A DNA stretch of 13,397 nucleotides, from assembly GCA_045655125.1 (NCBI GenBank), contig JAZOOR010000020.1:1-13397 (forward strand), given 5' to 3'. Below the pieces are notes generated by a model, which was not told the DNA's origin, did no database searches, and was given only the letters and a program-made list of their open reading frames with translations. The translations under genes were made by a program, and so were the position numbers. Positions 4,868-11,605 of this stretch are shown here, piece by piece (the first letter of the stretch is position 1; the number at the start of each line of letters is the position of its first letter). This DNA comes from SIG578 sp045655125. Lineage in GTDB: Bacteria > Bacillota > Clostridia > Oscillospirales > Ruminococcaceae.

Positions 4868-6160
4868 TTGAAAACTAAAAATACCTTTTGTAGTGATCGT
4901 AAAACCCTTCTTCTAAATACAGTTATGCTGTATATACTCCAATTTTCAACATATCTGCTTGCATTATTGGTGGCTCCCTATGAGACCCGTGTTCTCGGAG
5001 CAGATATATATGGTGGGTTCATTGGCGCATCGTCCTCAATAATTCTATATTTTCAGCTAATTATCGATTTTGGTTTTCTCCTTTCGGGCACCGAAAAGGT
5101 GTCGCGAAACCGCAATGATCCGACAAGTCTTTCAAAAATTCTTACCTCGATCATTATTGCTAAGATTGGCCTGTCAGTGCTTTCCTTTACCATAATGATA
5201 TTGCTGTGTCAGGTCATTCCCGCGTGGGAGAAAAAACAACTTATACTTATCCTTACATTTGTGTCTTCTACGCTCAACTCAATGATGCCCGATTTTCTTT
5301 ATCGCGGTCTTGAGCGCATGTCAGCAATAACAATTAGAACGGTGATAGTAAAAATCTTCTTTACTTGTTCAATATTCATCTTTCTCAAAAAGCCCGAAGA
5401 TGTTTGGGTAATACCGGTTATTGGTATTGTCGGCAACAGCGTAGCACTGCTACAAGCCTATATTCACGTTATAAAAAAATTGGGCATTCACTTCTGCAAG
5501 CCTTCTATACGTGATACCTTTGGAGAACTTCGTTCTTCGGCATCTTTCTTTTTCTCGCGTATCGCAACCACCGCCTATACTGCGCTTAACACCGTTATTC
5601 TCGATATTATTACCAACAGCGGTGCACCTACAAGTTACTATTCCTCGGCCGATAGGCTTATAGCAGCTGGAAAAAAAGGTCTTAGTCCTGTAGCTGATAG
5701 CCTTTACCCCTATATGACCCGCAATCGAGATTTTAAGCTTGTCAAAAAGGTATTGCTGATTTTAGAACCCATTATCTTTGTATTCTGTGCGATAATTTTT
5801 ATGTTTTCCAGGGAATTCTGCGCATGGTTCTTCGGTGCCGATTTCGCACAGGCAGGGGATGTGCTTCGTGCAATGCTACCCATCGCCGTTGTAACACTAC
5901 CCACCTACATATTGGGGTTCCCGATGCTCACCGCTATGGGTATCTCTAAACACGCTAATTACTCTACCATCGTCGGCTCGGTATTCCATCTTGTAATACT
6001 CGGAATACTCTTTTGCTTAGGTGAAATAAATATGATATCGCTGGCGCTCTCGGCTTCAGCCACCTCAATTGTTATACTACTTTATCGCATAATCGTCATC
6101 GTAAAATATCGCCAGCTGATGTATACAAAGCCAGAAGGAGCGGAACTTGATGCTAAATAA
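4868..6160 (+). CDS. Polysaccharide flippase (Wzx/RfbX-type, MOP superfamily)
   Basis: This multi-pass membrane protein of 430 aa is of the kind that flips undecaprenyl-linked glycan or teichoic-acid-like repeat units across the cytoplasmic membrane. It has about 12 hydrophobic segments. The N-terminal signature of the polysaccharide synthesis family is clear: VAPYETRVLGADIYGGF (36-52), then YFQLIIDFGFLLSGTEKVSR (about 61-80). Later segments include MLPIAVVTLPTYILGFPMLTAMG. The start is TTG 4868, with AGAGGTG 6-10 bases upstream, shortly after a strong promoter. The last 11 bases overlap the start of the next gene, so the two are coupled. The substrate cannot be read from sequence; the downstream enzyme suggests a glycerol- or ribitol-phosphate-decorated polymer. 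Confidence 0.88.
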   Translation: MKTKNTFCSDRKTLLLNTVMLYILQFSTYLLALLVAPYETRVLGADIYGGFIGASSSIILYFQLIIDFGFLLSGTEKVSRNRNDPTSLSKILTSIIIAKIGLSVLSFTIMILLCQVIPAWEKKQLILILTFVSSTLNSMMPDFLYRGLERMSAITIRTVIVKIFFTCSIFIFLKKPEDVWVIPVIGIVGNSVALLQAYIHVIKKLGIHFCKPSIRDTFGELRSSASFFFSRIATTAYTALNTVILDIITNSGAPTSYYSSADRLIAAGKKGLSPVADSLYPYMTRNRDFKLVKKVLLILEPIIFVFCAIIFMFSREFCAWFFGADFAQAGDVLRAMLPIAVVTLPTYILGFPMLTAMGISKHANYSTIVGSVFHLVILGILFCLGEINMISLALSASATSIVILLYRIIVIVKYRQLMYTKPEGAELDAK

Positions 6161-7283
6161 ACTGCTTTATGTCTTTTGCTGTGCTGTTTTTTCTCTCTTG
6201 CCCATCAAGAAAAATAGAGTGGTATTTTCTAGCTATTACGGATGCGGATACTCCGACAACTCCAAAGCAATAGCGGAGGAGCTTATAAAAAGAGGGAGTG
6301 ACGCCGAGCTCATCTGGCTTTGCAAAAGCGAGCGCGAGGCAGCAACTCTTCCGCCCCAAGTAAAGCCCTGTCCTCACAATTCGCTAAAGCGAGTATACGC
6401 TTTAGCTACCGCCCGTGTTTGGGTTGATAACGCTCGCAAATACGAGCGACTTTGCAAGAAAAAGGGACAAAGATATCTTCAGTGCTGGCACGGATTTCCG
6501 TTAAAGCGCATTGAAAAGGATGCGCTAGACCATTTAGCTCCCAATTATGAGCACGGTGCCATACGAGATTCTAAAAATATAGATCTGCTTTTAGCCTATG
6601 CCAAAGTTGACCGTGATATCCTTCGCCGCTGCTTCTGGTATGACGGCGAGATTGCGGTTTGGGGTGTGCCTCGCAATGATGTGTTCATAAATCCCAATAC
6701 CGAAACGGCCCAAAAAGTACGTAAAGCCTTCTCACTGCCCGAAAACAGACGCCTTTTACTATATGCCCCAACCTTTAGAGCGGATAACTCTACTGATGCA
6801 TATGAAATTGATGTCACACGCATAAAGGATGCATGCGAAAAGCGATTTTCAGGAGAATGGACAGTACTTATTCGCCTACATCCTAACATTGCAAAACAGT
6901 CAGAAGGTCTTTTTGCATACGACAGCAAAGACATAGTTGACGCCACCCTATATCCCGATATGCAGGAGCTTCTTACCTCCTGCGATATACTGATAACCGA
7001 TTACTCCTCATCCATGTTTGATTTCGGACTCAGCGGCAGACTATGTTTGCGCGCCGCCTATGATATCGAGAGCTATAAAAAGGATCGCAATTTTTACTTT
7101 GATTTCGAGGAGCTTCCATTCCCTCTGGCCTATAATAACGATGAACTTATTGCCGCTATCGAACAATATGATGCCGATAAATACGAGATCGATAGGAAAG
7201 AGTTTTACAAAAAAACAGCCTTTGTGGCCGATGGAAAGGCCTCTTCGCGCTGTGCCGATTGGATAGAACAAAATATAGGGTAG
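6150..7283 (+). CDS. CDP-glycerol glycerophosphotransferase family protein (TagB/TagF-like)
   Basis: The product belongs to the Glyphos_transf family, which transfers glycerol- or ribitol-phosphate from CDP donors to a lipid-linked acceptor at the inner face of the membrane, as in teichoic acid and phosphate-containing capsule synthesis. At 377 aa from ATG 6150 it is close to TagB length, shorter than TagF. Motifs seen are QCWHGFPLKR (WHG at 113-115), YAPTFR (205-210), IRLHP (His244) and ITDYSSSMFDF (about 282-292, donor-binding region). The two histidines correspond to the catalytic pair of the family. An N-terminal hydrophobic stretch (LLYVFCCAVFSLLPI) may anchor it. AGAAGGAG (6133-6140) sits 9 bases before ATG 6150, which is preferred over TTG 6147. 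The gene overlaps the flippase by 11 bases. With no polymerase or other glycosyltransferases here, the pair looks like a partial or horizontally moved cassette. Confidence 0.9.
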   Translation: MLNKLLYVFCCAVFSLLPIKKNRVVFSSYYGCGYSDNSKAIAEELIKRGSDAELIWLCKSEREAATLPPQVKPCPHNSLKRVYALATARVWVDNARKYERLCKKKGQRYLQCWHGFPLKRIEKDALDHLAPNYEHGAIRDSKNIDLLLAYAKVDRDILRRCFWYDGEIAVWGVPRNDVFINPNTETAQKVRKAFSLPENRRLLLYAPTFRADNSTDAYEIDVTRIKDACEKRFSGEWTVLIRLHPNIAKQSEGLFAYDSKDIVDATLYPDMQELLTSCDILITDYSSSMFDFGLSGRLCLRAAYDIESYKKDRNFYFDFEELPFPLAYNNDELIAAIEQYDADKYEIDRKEFYKKTAFVADGKASSRCADWIEQNIG

Positions 7284-7345
7284 CCTTATTAGAAGTATTT
7301 ATTAAAGAAAAAATCATTGAAAAGTGAAAATGTCGTGACGAACAA

Positions 7346-7377
7346 AAAGGGACTTGGAAACTTCCAAGTCCTTTTTA
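7346..7377. terminator. Palindromic terminator, repeat copy 4
   Basis: GGGACTTGGAAACTTCCAAG followed by TCC and a T-run, preceded by an A-run, lies between two convergent genes (the glycerophosphotransferase and the 109-aa gene). It would serve both. The core is identical to copy 3 at 4494. Confidence 0.88.
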
Positions 7378-7380
7378 TTT

Positions 7381-7710
7381 TTACATATAGCGGCTTAAAA
7401 CTTCAGATATTTGACTATCTGCAAACTTAACATTTTCCTTAAAAAGAGCGCGAAGCTCGCTGTTATTTCCGACTACTGCGGCAAAAAAGCCACTAATTTC
7501 ATATTCCTCAAAAGCATATAGCACGTCATAAATGGCGGCATCCGCTTTTTCTAAATGATCTATGACCTCGCTATTCTCTCCCTTGTCCTTTCGCACATTC
7601 TCCAAAACATCTTTAAGTATATCTGTACATTCCTCTAAGTCATTCACATCAAAAGCCTTTACAAGACTCTTGTGCAAATATTTAAGTTTCTCTATCTGCT
7701 GCTGATTCAT
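7381..7710 (-). CDS. Hypothetical helical protein, 109 aa
   Basis: I do not recognise the family. The product is acidic and almost entirely helical by composition: a Gln/Lys-rich start (MNQQQIEKLKYLHKSL), DILKDVLENVRKDKGE in the middle, then HLEKADAAIYDVLYAFEEYE, and a C-terminal helix ending LSRYM. There is no signal peptide or membrane segment and no cysteine cluster beyond one Cys near 28. The start is ATG 7710-7708 with GAGGT 5 bases upstream. It lies downstream of the GGGtGRT operon terminator, so it needs its own promoter or read-through. A truncated second copy of its 3' end lies at 4531-4617 with the same terminator, which shows the gene has taken part in a local duplication. Confidence 0.75.
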   Translation of the reverse strand: MNQQQIEKLKYLHKSLVKAFDVNDLEECTDILKDVLENVRKDKGENSEVIDHLEKADAAIYDVLYAFEEYEISGFFAAVVGNNSELRALFKENVKFADSQISEVLSRYM

Positions 7711-7722
7711 ATGTTACCTCTA

Positions 7723-7756
7723 AAAAGACAAGCGCCTCAGTTTAAGAGGCGCTTGT
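7723..7756 (-). terminator. Terminator of the GGGtGRT/NifU-like operon
   Basis: ACAAGCGCCTC (7728-7738) pairs perfectly with GAGGCGCTTGT (7746-7756) over 11 bp around a 7-base loop. On the reverse strand the stem is followed by CTTTTTAG, as expected for an intrinsic terminator of the operon ending at 7772. Confidence 0.88.
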
Positions 7757-7771
7757 TTAATAGTTTATAGC

Positions 7772-8770
7772 TTATTTCATTGCTTCCTCAATAGCAACTG
7801 CACAAGCAACAGTCATACCAACCATGGGGTTGTTACCTGCGCCGATAAGACCCATCATCTCAACATGGGCAGGGACTGAGGAAGAGCCTGCGAACTGAGC
7901 GTCGCCGTGCATTCTTCCCATTGTATCGGTCATACCATAGGAAGCGGGGCCTGCTGCCATATTGTCGGGGTGCAGAGTTCTGCCTGTACCGCCGCCGGAA
8001 GCAACAGAGAAGTAGCTAACACCATTCTCGATGCACCACTTTTTGTAAGTGCCTGCAACGGGGTGCTGGAATCTTGTGGGGTTGGTGGAGTTACCGGTGA
8101 TGGAAACGCCAACATTCTCAAGCTTCATAATTGCAACGCCCTCGGGAACGCTGTCAGCGCCGTAGCACTTAACATCAGCGCGGGGACCCTTGGAGAATGC
8201 TTTCTCCATTGTAACCTTAACTTCCTCTGTGTATGGGTCGAACTCGGTTTCGCAATAGGTAAAGCCGTTAATTCTGGAAATGATGTAAGCAGCATCCTTT
8301 CCAAGACCATTTAAGATAACTCTGAGGGGATTTTTACGAACCTTGTTTGCATTGAGTGCGATTTTGATAGCGCCCTCAGCAGCAGCAAAGGACTCGTGGC
8401 CTGCAAGGAAGCAGAAGCACTCGGTTTCCTCGGAAAGAAGCATTTTGCCGAGGTTTCCGTGGCCAAGGCCAACCTTGCGGTTTTCAGCAACAGAGCCGTT
8501 GATGCAGAATGCCTGCAGACCGATACCGATAGCGGCAGCGGCGTCAGCAGCCTTAACGCAGCCCATTTTGATAGCGATGGCAGAGCCTACGGTGTAAGCC
8601 CAGACAGCATTTTCAAAGCAGATAGGCTGTGTGGAGCGAATGATTTTGTCGCAGTCAATTCCCTTTGCGAGAGTAATCTCCTTGCACTCCTCGATAGAGG
8701 AAATGCCATACTCTTTAAGAACTGCGTTGATTTTGTCTACTCTTCTTTCGTAACCTTCAAATAAACTCAT
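7772..8770 (-). CDS. GGGtGRT family protein, 332 aa
   Basis: This belongs to the uncharacterised family named after its GGGtGRT motif, present here at residues 259-265 (SVASGGGTGRTLHPDNMAAG). Other conserved-looking blocks are the Gly-rich C-terminus (YGMTDTMGRMHGDAQFAGSS about 278-297 and LIGAGNNPMVGMTVACA near the end) and LGHGNLGKMLLSEETECFCF (about 102-121). Several cysteines (40, 51, 71, 89, 118, 120) could bind metal or clusters. The biochemical role is unknown to me. The start is ATG 8770-8768 with GGAGGT 9 bases upstream. It lies 15 bases behind the NifU-like gene and shares its terminator, so the two form an operon. The recurrent pairing with a NifU-like scaffold suggests a function linked to Fe-S clusters; that part is inference. 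Confidence 0.9.
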   Translation of the reverse strand: MSLFEGYERRVDKINAVLKEYGISSIEECKEITLAKGIDCDKIIRSTQPICFENAVWAYTVGSAIAIKMGCVKAADAAAAIGIGLQAFCINGSVAENRKVGLGHGNLGKMLLSEETECFCFLAGHESFAAAEGAIKIALNANKVRKNPLRVILNGLGKDAAYIISRINGFTYCETEFDPYTEEVKVTMEKAFSKGPRADVKCYGADSVPEGVAIMKLENVGVSITGNSTNPTRFQHPVAGTYKKWCIENGVSYFSVASGGGTGRTLHPDNMAAGPASYGMTDTMGRMHGDAQFAGSSSVPAHVEMMGLIGAGNNPMVGMTVACAVAIEEAMK

Positions 8771-8785
8771 TTCAGCGCACCTCCA

Positions 8786-9478
8786 TTATTCTTTGCGGGG
8801 GTCAATATATTTGACCGCCTCATCAAATCTTCCGTATGTACCCTTGGATTTTTCCCAAGCCTCATTGGGTTCCATGCCCTTCTTAATGAAGTCGGTCATT
8901 TTTCCAAGAGAAACAAACTCGTAACCAATAACCTCGTCATTTTCGTCGATAGCCATTCTTGTGCAGTATCCCTCGGTCATCTCTAAATAACGAACACCCT
9001 TTGCCTTAGTACCATACATAGTACCAACCATTGAACGTTCGCCTTTACCGAGGTCTTCCATGCCTGCGCCGATAACAAGACCATCCTCAGAAAATGCGGA
9101 CTGGCTGCGGCCGTAAACTATCTGCAGGAACAGCTCGCGCATAGCGGTGTTGATAGCATCGCAAACAAGGTCACTGTTAAGTGCCTCTAAGAGAGTTTTG
9201 CCGGGGAGAATTTCTGCTGCCATAGCTGCAGAATGAGTCATACCCGAGCAGCCGATGGTTTCAACCAGAGCTTCCTCAATAATTCCGTTTTTAACATTCA
9301 GCGAGAGCTTGCAAGCGCCCTGCTGAGGAGCACACCAGCCCACACCGTGAGTGTAAGCCGAAATGTCCGAAATTTCTTTTGCCTGAACCCATTTTCCCTC
9401 TTCGGGAATAGGGGCGGGGCCGTGCTTGGGGCCCTTTGCAAGAGGACACATGTGCTGAACTTCCAATGAATAGTTCAT
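8786..9478 (-). CDS. NifU/IscU-like Fe-S cluster scaffold domain protein, 230 aa
   Basis: The central region resembles the NifU N-terminal/IscU scaffold. PQQGACKLSLNVKNGIIEEA (51-70) followed by ETIGCSGMTHSAAMAAEILP (73-92) and VCDAINTAM (105-113) place Cys56, Cys77 and Cys106 at the positions of the three IscU ligand cysteines. The aspartate that normally follows the first cysteine in IscU (C-G-D) is absent; it reads CKL here. Extra cysteines occur at 11 and 49. The C-terminal third (YLEMTEGYCTRMAIDENDEV onward) is an added domain with no family I can name. The start is ATG 9478-9476 with AAAGGAG about 9 bases upstream. It is the first gene of the operon with the GGGtGRT gene, behind a consensus promoter. 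It probably assembles or delivers a cluster for the partner, but this is unproven. Confidence 0.87.
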   Translation of the reverse strand: MNYSLEVQHMCPLAKGPKHGPAPIPEEGKWVQAKEISDISAYTHGVGWCAPQQGACKLSLNVKNGIIEEALVETIGCSGMTHSAAMAAEILPGKTLLEALNSDLVCDAINTAMRELFLQIVYGRSQSAFSEDGLVIGAGMEDLGKGERSMVGTMYGTKAKGVRYLEMTEGYCTRMAIDENDEVIGYEFVSLGKMTDFIKKGMEPNEAWEKSKGTYGRFDEAVKYIDPRKE

Positions 9479-9527
9479 ATTTTAAAACTCCTTTCAGTTT
9501 ATCTGTACGAAATACACATACAAAATT

Positions 9528-9556
9528 ATTATATATATTTTCACCTCTTTTGTAAA
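9528..9556 (-). promoter_or_regulatory. Sigma-A promoter of the NifU-like/GGGtGRT operon
   Basis: On the reverse strand TTTACA (9556-9551) and TATAAT (9533-9528) are separated by exactly 17 bases. The predicted start near 9521 gives a leader of about 43 bases containing the AAAGGAG ribosome binding site. Confidence 0.8.
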
Positions 9557-9622
9557 TAGGCAAAACGCGAAAAATGGTGATTTATGTGAAAATATTAACG
9601 CAAATTTCTCTCTTTGGCAGTA

Positions 9623-9649
9623 ACACATTTTTTGCGCTGCTCATATTAT
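9623..9649 (+). promoter_or_regulatory. Possible sporulation (sigma-E/K-type) promoter of the Cys-rich gene
   Basis: CATATTAT (9642-9649) fits the CATANNNT -10 shared by sigma-E and sigma-K promoters, and an AC 17 bases upstream (9623-9624) fits the short sigma-K -35. No convincing sigma-A promoter precedes this gene: the TATTAT has no -35 at 16-18 bases. The motifs are short, so chance matches are possible. Confidence 0.35.
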
Positions 9650-9707
9650 GGTAATGACGCTGAAAATAAGGGCAGCCGCCCTCAATTTACAAAAGGAGAT
9701 TTTTGCC

Positions 9708-10055
9708 ATGAATGTAAACCCCTACGACACCGCCCCGATGGACGTCTACGCGCACGACAAATGTGACAAGTTTGAAAAGGACGACAAGTGCGACAAACAC
9801 GATAAATGCGACAAAGACGCATTCCAGCTTGTAGACATCAGTGTTCCCCTTGAGATTTGCCCCGATGTAAAGCTCGGTCGCATAGAAACCGAGTGCTGCG
9901 GCGACCCGTTTGTAGAGTGCGAATGTGAGCCTTGCGGCAGTAACCTGAGCATAATTGTTACCCAAAGCGTTAAAATCAGAATTCCCGTTAAATTCGATAT
10001 CAAAACTATTGAGGGTAACGGTTTTATAAAATGCTCCGACTGCTGCGATAAGTAA
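9708..10055 (+). CDS. Cys/Lys/Asp-rich small protein, 115 aa, possibly spore associated
   Basis: I cannot name a family. The N-terminal third carries three DKCDK repeats (17-21, 26-30, 32-36) in a highly charged stretch. The remainder looks like a beta-rich domain: LVDISVPLEICPDVKLGRIE, a CECEPC cluster near 71-76, SIIVTQSVKIRIPVKFDI, and a final CSDCCDK. There are 12 cysteines in 115 residues, which suggests metal binding or disulfide cross-linking as in coat or exosporium proteins. The frame opens at 9648, but AAAAGGAG (9691-9698) lies 9 bases before ATG 9708, so that start is chosen. It has no signal peptide. It is monocistronic: promoter region upstream and a strong terminator just after. 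A spore-layer role is an inference from composition, the possible mother-cell promoter and the sporulating host. Confidence 0.75.
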   Translation: MNVNPYDTAPMDVYAHDKCDKFEKDDKCDKHDKCDKDAFQLVDISVPLEICPDVKLGRIETECCGDPFVECECEPCGSNLSIIVTQSVKIRIPVKFDIKTIEGNGFIKCSDCCDK

Positions 10056-10091
10056 AAAAATTCCCGAAGATTTTTATCTTCGGGAATTTTT
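10056..10091. terminator. Bidirectional terminator between the Cys-rich gene and clc
   Basis: AAAAATTCCCGAAGA pairs with TCTTCGGGAATTTTT around TTTTTA, a stem of about 15 bp with A-run and T-run flanks. It lies between two converging stop codons (10055 and 10099) and can terminate both strands. Confidence 0.92.
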
Positions 10092-10098
10092 CATTTAC

Positions 10099-11361
10099 CT
10101 ATTCGTTTGCTTCAAGCACCGCCTCGCTTATGGATCTTATCTTTAAAAGCTCGGGCAGCGCATACGAAATTGCCGCCGACACTACTATGAACATAATGTA
10201 CTGCGGACAAGCAAAGGTTTCAAGTGCAAAAAAAACAGACACAAGTGGCATTTTCATTAGTCCCGACACGCAGGCAACAGTTCCGAGCATAAGAATGAGC
10301 GAGTAATGTTCCGCCCCCACCGCTATTGTCACCGCTAAAATTGCAGATAGTGTTATTCCCAGTGAAATGAGCGGAACAAATGTCCCGCCGCTAAGACCGT
10401 TTGCATTTGCAGAAAGGGTTAAAAATGCGCGCACAAGAAGTATTATTATTAAGTAGCCAAGCGGCTTTGCCATAGAGAGCAGCTCTGCTGAAAGACCGTG
10501 ACCTGTCGATATAAAGCTCTCTGAAGCAAGCCCTGCCGCGAGGCTTAGGACAAGCACTGCAAATATTTTGTACTGCAAAGAAAACTTTCCGAGTGTCTTA
10601 TTATAAAACACTCGCAAAAGCCCATAAAATTTCAGAAGCAGCGCCGAAAAAACTCCGAACACAAGTCCCACCAAAGCGGCAATCCATATATCCTTTATAG
10701 AAAATTCAGGCAGACTTAGCCTTGGAAGCAGCACCGCCTCAAGCCTAAGAAAAGGACATATAATATGCACCGCTACGCCACACACAAGTGAAGATACCGC
10801 CGTGCAAAAAAGCATAGCCGCCTTTGGCTTTCTTCTAATTTCGTCAAGACAAAATGCAACTGCCGAGAGTGGCGCGCCCGTTGCGGCAGCAAAGCCCGCA
10901 CAAGCGCCTGCCGACACTACATACTTATTTTCGCTCTCGCTCTTTGCAAAAGCCGCCGCACCTTGTCCGAGCGCCGCGCCCATCTGAACGCAAGGCCCCT
11001 CATTTCCAAGCGGCACTCCCAAAAGAAAGGTTAAAAGGGACATACCCAAAGTACCTACGCTGTCCAAAACCGGAGAAAGTTTTATTTTACCTCTTGCAGC
11101 CAAAACCGCATTGGGTATTCCGCCGCCCTTTAGTGTTTCAAATCGGCGGTAGATTTTGGGCAGCGCGAAGGAAATTAAGAAAAACAAAGCTAAGACAATG
11201 GGCAAAAGGTAGAGATTTTCTCTTAAAAAGGAGAAACCATTCTCACAGAAATGAATAATGTGGTGAGCACAAAGCTTGTAGACTGATGCTACTGCCGCGA
11301 CAAAAAGTCCCGTAACTGCACTTAAAACAAACATTCTTAAAAATGCTATTGCGCTTTTCAT
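10099..11361 (-). CDS. ClC-family chloride channel / H+-anion antiporter
   Basis: This integral membrane protein of 420 aa has the ClC core without cytosolic CBS domains, the usual bacterial form. The three selectivity-filter regions are visible: GGGIPNAVLA (79-88, the place of GSGIP), GVPLGNEGPCVQMGA (115-129, gating Glu121) and GGTFVPLISLG (325-335). DE at 173-174 aligns with the pair containing the internal proton glutamate of the E. coli antiporter, so proton-coupled exchange is plausible. The serine of GSGIP that contacts the anion is replaced by glycine, which leaves ion preference open. There is no fluoride riboswitch in the short leader. The start is ATG 11361-11359 preceded by a purine-rich AGAGGGGTGAGGG. 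A tRNA terminator lies only about 35 bases upstream, so its promoter must be very close or it depends on read-through. Confidence 0.92.
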   Translation of the reverse strand: MKSAIAFLRMFVLSAVTGLFVAAVASVYKLCAHHIIHFCENGFSFLRENLYLLPIVLALFFLISFALPKIYRRFETLKGGGIPNAVLAARGKIKLSPVLDSVGTLGMSLLTFLLGVPLGNEGPCVQMGAALGQGAAAFAKSESENKYVVSAGACAGFAAATGAPLSAVAFCLDEIRRKPKAAMLFCTAVSSLVCGVAVHIICPFLRLEAVLLPRLSLPEFSIKDIWIAALVGLVFGVFSALLLKFYGLLRVFYNKTLGKFSLQYKIFAVLVLSLAAGLASESFISTGHGLSAELLSMAKPLGYLIIILLVRAFLTLSANANGLSGGTFVPLISLGITLSAILAVTIAVGAEHYSLILMLGTVACVSGLMKMPLVSVFFALETFACPQYIMFIVVSAAISYALPELLKIRSISEAVLEANE

Positions 11362-11394
11362 TCCCTCACCCCTCTTGTATTATGTGAAATTTAA

Positions 11395-11427
11395 AAATCG
11401 GCATCCCTAAGGAATGCCGATTTTTTG
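11395..11427 (-). terminator. Terminator of tRNA-Val
   Basis: ATCGGCATCCC / GGAATGCCGAT forms an 11-bp stem with one mismatch and a 3-base loop, with T-runs on both sides. On the reverse strand it starts directly after the encoded CCA of the tRNA. Confidence 0.85.
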
Positions 11428-11501
11428 GTGGACGATAACGGGCTCGAACCGCTGACCCTTCGCACGTCAAGCGAATGCTCTACCAGCTGAGCTAATCGTC
11501 C
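11426..11501 (-). tRNA. tRNA-Val (anticodon GAC)
   Basis: The reverse strand gives a complete 76-nt cloverleaf including an encoded CCA end. The acceptor stem is GGACGAT/ATCGTCC, the D arm is GCTC-AGCTGGTA-GAGC, the anticodon stem is TTCGC/GCGAA with loop TTGACGT (anticodon GAC at 34-36), and the T arm contains GGTTCGAGCCC. GAC decodes the valine codons GUC and GUU. It is single here, with its own promoter and terminator, between spoIVA and clc. Confidence 0.96.
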
Positions 11502-11516
11502 AAAGCCAGTATTAGT

Positions 11517-11545
11517 ATCTTACTACATTTAAGTTATAAAATCAA
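11517..11545 (-). promoter_or_regulatory. Promoter of tRNA-Val
   Basis: On the reverse strand TTGATT (11545-11540) and TAAGAT (11522-11517) are 17 bases apart. The predicted start lies a few bases before the mature 5' end of the tRNA at 11501. Confidence 0.65.
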
Positions 11546-11574
11546 GCCTTTTTTGAAAAATTCTTAAAATAAAT

Positions 11575-11597
11575 TGGGAGCGGTCACCCCGCTCCCA
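11575..11597 (-). terminator. Hairpin after spoIVA
   Basis: TGGGAGCGG (11575-11583) pairs perfectly with CCGCTCCCA (11589-11597), a GC-rich 9-bp stem with a 5-base loop just past the spoIVA stop. On the reverse strand it is followed by ATTTATTTT rather than a clean T-run, so termination may be less efficient. Confidence 0.75.
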
Positions 11598-11605
11598 CTC
11601 TAAAC

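Noticed and set aside
2889..7377. The four GGACTTGGAA palindromes as a CRISPR array
   Set aside because: The copies are hundreds to thousands of bases apart with genes between them, lack regular spacers and have terminator A/T flanks; no cas genes are present.
7907..8764. Forward-strand open frames (up to 135 aa) across the GGGtGRT gene
   Set aside because: They are shadow frames of a well-supported reverse-strand gene, with no ribosome binding site and low-complexity Cys/Ala-rich translations.
11362..11394. Fluoride riboswitch upstream of the ClC gene
   Set aside because: Only about 33 bases separate the start codon from the tRNA terminator, too short for the aptamer, and no motif resembles it.
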